A stretch of DNA of 9,483 nt, from assembly GCA_025935445.1 (NCBI GenBank), contig JAICVG010000025.1:1-9483 (forward strand), read 5' to 3'. Of this stretch, positions 5,869-9,483 are shown in pieces (positions within the stretch are counted from its first letter, which is position 1; the number at the start of each line of letters is the position of its first letter). This stretch comes from Nitrososphaera sp. (GTDB taxonomy: Archaea; Thermoproteota; Nitrososphaeria; Nitrososphaerales; Nitrososphaeraceae). The translations under genes and the position numbers were made by a program. Under the pieces are notes generated by a model, which was not told the origin of the DNA, did not search any database, and was given only the letters and a program-made list of their open reading frames with translations.

Positions 5869-5946
5869 TTATTTACTAAATGTATGATTTGTTCAAGAGA
5901 ATACGAAGCAGAGTTCTTGTTCTAGCACAACGCTAAGAATTGCTGT

Positions 5947-7167
5947 ATGAATACATCTTACGACTCTGACAGGAATGGTTCCCCCTTAGCTAACAATGAA
6001 AAATCTATTGAATTCGACATTAGAACCGAAGAAATCTATTTTGCAGACCAGTCAAGTGGGTACTATTGCGTCTGCATTGTAGATATGGTAAATTCTAGTC
6101 AGATTACGGCTAAAATTGCAGATGGTAACAAGATCAGAAAATACTATGAAATATTCCTTAATGCCATGGCTGCATTGGCAAAGAACTTTGGCGCCAAAGT
6201 GATCAAAAATGTAGGAGATGCGCTGCTATTCTATTTTCCTGATACATCAGATACTGGGAATGTGACCGCATTCAAAGAGGTCCTTGAATGCTGCACTGCA
6301 ATTATAGCAGCTCATGAATTTATCAATATAAGACTTGAAGCAGAAGCGCTACCGCCTGTCAGCTATAGAATTAGCGCCGATTATGGAAGAGTTGAGGTTG
6401 CTACAACAGTCACATCAGGCACAAAAGACTTGTTTGGTCCTACAGTTAACATGTGTGCAAAGATAAATTCACAGGCAGAACCAAATGGGATAGTAGTAGG
6501 TGGAGATTTACATGAAATTATGAAACGCTTTTCGTTTAGGGAATATTCTTTTGAAGGAGTAGAAAAGAAACAGCCTATTGGAATTAGATATTCCTATCCT
6601 GTATACTCGGTCGTAAGAAAGGATGAAGTGCCAGCTAGGGATAACGCATTGAATGTTTTCAAGAAGGACACCCCCAAACCAAAGTTCAGAGAAGAGACAC
6701 TATCTATCTATCATCGAAAAGCTTTACAGCCAAGAGATGACATTATCTCCCATTCTTATCCTAAACAAACAAGTCATCCCACTGTTATGCTAGTAGACGA
6801 CGAACCAGATATACTTGCAATCTTTAAAACTTACTTAACTTCTGAGGGTTACGAAGTAGAGGCTTTTTCTGACTCGTACATGGCATTACAGTCCTTTGCG
6901 AGATCGGAACCTCGTCATTATGACCTACTAGTTCTTGATATTAGAATGCCAACAATAAATGGATTACAGTTGTATCAGAGATTGAAAGCTGTAGATCCAT
7001 ATGTAAGGGTCATCTTCATGTCTGCTCTTGAAGCGACGGATGAGCTTGTAAGCATATTGGATGGAGTAAAGACTGTAGACGTCATAAGAAAACCTATCGA
7101 TAGGAAACATTTCATTCAGAAGGTAAAAGCAACTATTGAATCTTCACATTCCGGCACAAATAGCTAA
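5947..7167 (+). CDS. class III nucleotide cyclase domain fused to a C-terminal response-regulator receiver
   Basis: Residues about 38-215 form a class III adenylate/guanylate cyclase homology domain. The first metal-binding Asp is Asp46 (CIVDMVNSS), and the second is Asp91 in KNVGDALLFYF. Lys87 and Asp161 (KDLFGPTVN) fit the adenine-selecting Lys/Asp pair, so ATP is the expected substrate. Asn168 is the transition-state Asn, but the partner normally Arg is Lys172 (VNMCAK). A linker, about 220-277, joins a CheY-like receiver at about 279-398 with Asp284/Asp285, phospho-acceptor Asp331 (LLVLDIRMP), Ser359 and Lys382 (IRKP). There is no membrane segment, so it is a cytoplasmic protein. Inference: phosphorylation of the receiver controls cyclase output. 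No histidine kinase is adjacent. The order cyclase-receiver is the reverse of the common receiver-cyclase order. The ATG at 5947 is the first start after an in-frame TAG at 5923-5925. Confidence 0.88.
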   Translation: MNTSYDSDRNGSPLANNEKSIEFDIRTEEIYFADQSSGYYCVCIVDMVNSSQITAKIADGNKIRKYYEIFLNAMAALAKNFGAKVIKNVGDALLFYFPDTSDTGNVTAFKEVLECCTAIIAAHEFINIRLEAEALPPVSYRISADYGRVEVATTVTSGTKDLFGPTVNMCAKINSQAEPNGIVVGGDLHEIMKRFSFREYSFEGVEKKQPIGIRYSYPVYSVVRKDEVPARDNALNVFKKDTPKPKFREETLSIYHRKALQPRDDIISHSYPKQTSHPTVMLVDDEPDILAIFKTYLTSEGYEVEAFSDSYMALQSFARSEPRHYDLLVLDIRMPTINGLQLYQRLKAVDPYVRVIFMSALEATDELVSILDGVKTVDVIRKPIDRKHFIQKVKATIESSHSGTNS

Positions 7168-7223
7168 TATGGTATATCTCAAATACAAACGTGCTATCAC
7201 GGTTCCATGGGGTAAATTATTCA

Positions 7224-7229
7224 TTTTTT
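7224..7229 (+). terminator. T6 tract downstream of the cyclase-receiver gene
   Basis: Six T about 57 nt after the stop codon form a U-rich tract of the sort at which archaeal RNA polymerase terminates. A second candidate is the imperfect hairpin AAAGG/CCTTT at 7312-7332, with an inner AAAA/TTTT pairing and a T6 run in its right half. Confidence 0.35.
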
Positions 7230-7487
7230 GTCAATAACTGGAATTAATAAAACATCCTCTAAGCTTGTATTATACCTTGGATATACGTAGATGAAGGCTC
7301 TGACTAATTATAAAGGTAAAATTTTTTCCTTTGTGAATTGTTAATTGGTTAGAATCTATTATTATTCATAAGGGCAGAGCTTCTGGAACCCATTTTGCTA
7401 TTTTATACTAGTTTCTATTGATTTTTTTCTATTTGAGCAATATAGAATTAGTTTATTTAAAATACCTAGAGCTAAGAGTATTAGACT

Positions 7488-7495
7488 GTTAAAAA
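7488..7495 (+). promoter_or_regulatory. possible TATA-like box of the zinc-ribbon gene
   Basis: GTTAAAAA is centred about 33 nt before the ATG at 7525, which would give a short leader of about 7 nt. TTTATTTAAAATA at 7452-7464 is an alternative that gives a leader of about 40 nt. The surrounding DNA is so AT-rich that either could be chance. Confidence 0.3.
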
Positions 7496-7524
7496 GGCTC
7501 TCCGTGTAGACAATAATAATCCAT

Positions 7525-7698
7525 ATGCTATGCAGGTCATGCGGTCAAGAGTTAGACCCTATCAGGACGTGTGCCATGTGTAAAGAGACTGTACAGTGGA
7601 AGTGTTTTGCCTGTAACAAGGAGGGAGATACTTCAATTCATCTCCATGCTGGGACATTATCAGCATCTTTGCCTAGTGGAAGAATTTCAGAAGCCTAA
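7525..7698 (+). CDS. small zinc-ribbon protein (three CxxC pairs)
   Basis: The 57-residue protein begins MLCRSCGQELDPIRTCAMCK. It has Cys3/Cys6, Cys16/Cys19, Cys27/Cys30 and a trailing His39/His41 (IHLHA), giving eight potential metal ligands in CxxC-x9-CxxC-x7-CxxC-x8-HxH spacing. This density of ordered CxxC pairs in such a short frame is not expected by chance and indicates one or two zinc sites. Short zinc-ribbon proteins of this kind are common in archaea and usually unassigned; nucleic-acid or protein binding is an inference. The ATG at 7525 is the first start after an in-frame TAG at 7507-7509. The frame stays open after the stop (see 7699-7782). The gene converges on the ABC transporter operon. 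Confidence 0.75.
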   Translation: MLCRSCGQELDPIRTCAMCKETVQWKCFACNKEGDTSIHLHAGTLSASLPSGRISEA

Positions 7699-7782
7699 AG
7701 ACGGTACTTGTATGCATTACCTTTGGCATTAAAAAAAGAAGTAGTAGTTATAGGAGATGATGATGATGATGCTTTAGCATAA
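7699..7782 (+). other. in-frame 27-codon extension of the zinc-ribbon ORF with an Asp5 run
   Basis: Directly after the TAA at 7696-7698 the same frame is open for 27 codons to TAA at 7780-7782. It encodes RRYLYALPLALKKEVVVIGD and then four more Asp, Ala, Leu, Ala. The basic, hydrophobic, acidic order reads like a protein tail. The Asp run comes from five GAT repeats (7756-7770). It could be a tail cut off by a recent nonsense mutation, a read-through product, or chance, since 27 open codons are not rare. Confidence 0.25.
7731..7737 (-). terminator. T7 tract (minus strand) after the ABC permease
   Basis: Seven A on the plus strand read as seven T on the minus strand, about 100 nt past the permease stop. 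An archaeal U-tract terminator here would end the leftward ABC transcript, overlapping the 3' region of the zinc-ribbon locus. No hairpin is needed or seen. Confidence 0.3.
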
Positions 7783-7837
7783 TATCTGTATATTTAGGCC
7801 ATGCTCGTAGACGGGGACAACTCGCAGGCATTTTTCC

Positions 7838-8725
7838 CTATTCTGCATGTTGATTTAATCCCCACCTGGACCGTACTTTTTCTTCTAGGCGGAGGAATAT
7901 TATTCTATCAAATAAAAGGCCAATCACAAAGATTGTAATCATGACAGCGATTATTTGGCTCATGTCGTTGAATTCTCTTCCTACTGCAAGTACATGTCCC
8001 AGTCCATATAGAGTGGTTATCAACATCTCAGCACCGATTAGTGCATGCCATGCAAATGACCATGCTTGTCTTATGCCCATTATCAGAGAAGGAGTAGCTG
8101 CAGGAATCATCACATGTCTAAAAAGGGCAAAGCCGTGAGCACCCATGTTCTTTGATGCACGGATATAGATAGGAGGTACATTTCTGACTGCACTATAAGT
8201 CGATATCATCACTGAAAACACTGATGCCATTATAACTACAAACAATATGCCAAAGTCATTAAAGCCAATGAGCAGTATAGAAAAAGGAACCCATGCAATA
8301 CTTGGAAAGGTCAAAAGCCCAACTGCAAACGAGCCCATAGTCTTGCCAAAGCCCTGAAATTTTACCATTGCAAGACCAACTATGCCACCCATTGCTATAG
8401 ATATTGCAAATCCAGCTGTAAGTCGCCACAGCGTCGTACCAATTCCTATAGCAAGAGAGTTATTTGCTATTAATTCGCCGATAGAAATTGCAACTTGTGT
8501 GGGAGAGGGTAATAATGTCTTTGGCCACAGCTCGAGAACAGTCACAAGCTGCCACAACCCTACAAATACTGCCAAGAAAAGTACAACATTGGCTATGTCC
8601 GTTATGTCCATCCGATATGTCTTTCTGCCGCCATTCTTCCGGCCGCTTTTTCCTGCAGCTCCGCTAGTAGTAGATGGAGCATTGTCATTATCATCCTCTT
8701 TTAGCAATCTGCAAATCACCTTCAA
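7838..8725 (-). CDS. ABC transporter permease, NitT/TauT (nitrate/sulfonate/taurine) type
   Basis: This is the inner-membrane subunit of an ABC importer of the SsuC/TauC/NrtB class. In the 295 residues a hydrophilic, Gly/Lys-rich N-terminal tail (about 9-38) precedes about six hydrophobic segments (roughly 44-63, 100-120, 131-153, 158-178, 212-236, 256-276). The cytoplasmic EAA-type coupling loop, RASKNMGAHGFALFRHVMIP (189-208), contacts the ATPase. The longest start is a TTG at 8723-8725, which overlaps the ATPase gene by 35 nt. A TTG at 8705-8707 has a better ribosome site, and the ATG at codon 39 (8609-8611) would remove the tail. The substrate cannot be told from the permease; nitrate, sulfonates, taurine, cyanate or bicarbonate relatives all share this fold. 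The stop is at 7838-7840. Confidence 0.92.
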   Translation of the reverse strand: MKVICRLLKEDDNDNAPSTTSGAAGKSGRKNGGRKTYRMDITDIANVVLFLAVFVGLWQLVTVLELWPKTLLPSPTQVAISIGELIANNSLAIGIGTTLWRLTAGFAISIAMGGIVGLAMVKFQGFGKTMGSFAVGLLTFPSIAWVPFSILLIGFNDFGILFVVIMASVFSVMISTYSAVRNVPPIYIRASKNMGAHGFALFRHVMIPAATPSLIMGIRQAWSFAWHALIGAEMLITTLYGLGHVLAVGREFNDMSQIIAVMITIFVIGLLFDRIIFLRLEEKVRSRWGLNQHAE

Positions 8726-9483
8726 ATTCTCTCAGAATTTGTTTTTTTATTTCATACAGCTCAGGGCTTTCGGGGTCTCTAGGTTGTGGTAAGTCAATTC
8801 GAAATTCTTTCTTGATATTTTTTAACACAGAAGATAGAATTATTACTCTATCACCAAGAAGTATTGCTTCATTGATGTTGTGGGTAACAAATAGGATAGT
8901 CTTGCCGGTTGTCTTGTGAATCCCAACCAGCTCTTCATGAAGCAAGTTCCGGGTCTGGACGTCTAGCGCGGCGAATGGTTCGTCCATGAGTAGAACTTCT
9001 GGTTCAATGGCAAGGGCCCTAGCTATTGCCACTCTCTGCTTCATCCCCCCGGATAGCTGGTGGACAAAAGATTCTGAAAACTTGGATAATCCTACCATTT
9101 CTATACACTTGTCAGCGACCTGACCGCTCTTCTCTTTCGGCATCTTTGCAATGTTTAGTCCAAATTCAACATTGTCTTGTACATTGAGCCATGGAAATAA
9201 GGCGCCTTCTTGAAATATCATTATCCTTTTTGTTAGCGCGGTATCATTACTGGCGACAGCTCCTCTAATAATGACGCTACCAGAATCAGGTCTATCAAGT
9301 CCAGCAATTATATTGAGCAGCGTGCTTTTCCCACACCCCGACGGTCCTACAATTGTTACAAACTCTCCCTCCTTTATTTTTAGATTGACTCCATTGAGAA
9401 CCTCGTATGAAGAAGCCCTCAAACCTCTTGAAGAGTTGAGTTGTTGCTGCTGCTCTCCGTCAAGACGATCATGAGTGGTAGTA
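8691..9483 (-). CDS. ABC transporter ATP-binding protein, NitT/TauT type (N-terminus beyond the window)
   Basis: This is the ATPase that drives the permease encoded next. Counting from a TTG at 9420-9422, Walker A is GPSGCGKST (26-34), the Q-loop is Gln71 (FQEGALFPW), the signature is LSGGMKQR (123-130), Walker B is LLMDEP (144-149) and the switch His is His181. All are intact. The C-terminal part with FRIDLPQPRD is typical of SsuB/TauB/NrtD relatives. That TTG would omit the first beta strand and the A-loop aromatic residue that come before EVLNGVNLKI in this family. The frame has no stop up to 9483 and carries THDRLDGEQQQQLNSSRG, so the gene almost certainly starts outside the window, with a polar Gln4-containing insert between strands one and two. 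No substrate-binding protein gene is visible. Confidence 0.92.
   Translation of the reverse strand, partial: TTTHDRLDGEQQQQLNSSRGLRASSYEVLNGVNLKIKEGEFVTIVGPSGCGKSTLLNIIAGLDRPDSGSVIIRGAVASNDTALTKRIMIFQEGALFPWLNVQDNVEFGLNIAKMPKEKSGQVADKCIEMVGLSKFSESFVHQLSGGMKQRVAIARALAIEPEVLLMDEPFAALDVQTRNLLHEELVGIHKTTGKTILFVTHNINEAILLGDRVIILSSVLKNIKKEFRIDLPQPRDPESPELYEIKKQILREFEGDLQIAKRG
8715..8720 (-). promoter_or_regulatory. Shine-Dalgarno deciding the permease start
   Basis: On the minus strand GGTGAT matches the anti-Shine-Dalgarno core and is followed by a 7-nt spacer and TTG at 8705-8707. This spacing is ideal and suggests that the permease begins MLKEDDND, six codons inside the longest frame and still within the end of the ATPase gene, so translation is coupled. 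Confidence 0.45.

Larger units (their letters stand above)
5523..5946. other. AT-rich divergent intergenic region
   Basis: This 424-nt gap lies between the nucleotidase-like gene (minus) and the cyclase-receiver gene (plus). It holds the nucleotidase TATA box, a perfect palindrome (5716-5725), a weak 35-codon ORF (5735-5842) and a TATA box plus dyad (5831-5868). Nothing else is recognised. Its base composition is clearly more AT-rich than the leu genes to the left. Confidence 0.6.
7168..7524. other. AT-rich intergenic region
   Basis: This is a 357-nt gap between the cyclase-receiver gene and the zinc-ribbon gene. It holds a T6 tract (7224-7229), a bulged hairpin (7312-7332), a TATA-like TTATAAAG near 7308-7315 without a following gene, and AT-rich runs before the zinc-ribbon start. 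The longest ORF I noted is 17 codons (7291-7344). No gene is recognised. Confidence 0.5.

Noticed and set aside
7756..7770. (GAT)5 repeat as a C/D-box or as an ATG-repeat start after AGGAG
   Set aside because: No D box follows at a fitting distance, and the ATG-repeat frame stops after six codons. It is better read as a microsatellite encoding Asp5 in the zinc-ribbon frame.
8382..8919. plus-strand ORFs opposite the permease and ATPase
   Set aside because: These are antisense shadows of conserved transmembrane and ATPase coding sequence.

Overview
The window looks like a chromosomal stretch from an ammonia-oxidising archaeon of the Nitrososphaerota (Thaumarchaeota), probably of the Nitrososphaera type. 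The reasons are an archaeal proteasome beta subunit with a short propeptide, several starts that lie about 27-30 nt downstream of a TATA-like box (leaderless or nearly leaderless transcripts), frequent TTG starts, the mix of an archaeal information/proteolysis gene with bacterial-type LeuCD, a class III cyclase fused to a receiver domain, and a small CxxC zinc-ribbon protein. The assignment rests on gene content and family recognition only. I found no tRNA, rRNA, CRISPR array, transposase or insertion sequence.

Layout. Positions 1-250 hold a hairpin plus T8 tract that looks like the 3' end of a rightward transcript from outside the window. Proteasome beta (psmB, minus) and the leuC-leuD pair (plus) are divergent and share a 100-nt promoter region containing a pyrimidine/G tetranucleotide repeat. 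LeuC and LeuD form the two-subunit isopropylmalate isomerase of leucine synthesis. They are in the same reading frame, separated by one stop codon and five codons. Next comes a PurF-like protein (3072-4448) that has lost the catalytic cysteine of its glutaminase domain and the acidic pair of its PRPP loop, so it looks like a pseudoenzyme. A 495-nt convergent gap with hairpins, a TATA box and micro-ORFs separates it from a HAD-type deoxyribonucleotidase-like gene (minus, 4944-5522).

From 5523 the DNA becomes more AT-rich. A 424-nt gap carries a 10-bp perfect palindrome, a possible 35-codon ORF, and a TATA box followed by a 14-bp dyad at the predicted transcription start. Then comes a class III nucleotide cyclase with a C-terminal response-regulator receiver (5947-7167). 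A 357-nt gap follows, and then a 57-aa zinc-ribbon gene (7525-7698). Its frame continues past the stop for 27 more codons and ends in an Asp5 run.

The right end (7838-9483, minus) is a NitT/TauT-type ABC importer: an ATPase whose N-terminus runs off the window and an overlapping permease. The solute-binding protein is not in the window. The most notable items are the inactive-looking PurF paralogue, the cyclase-receiver fusion with Lys in place of the usual transition-state Arg, and the zinc-ribbon gene with its in-frame extension.
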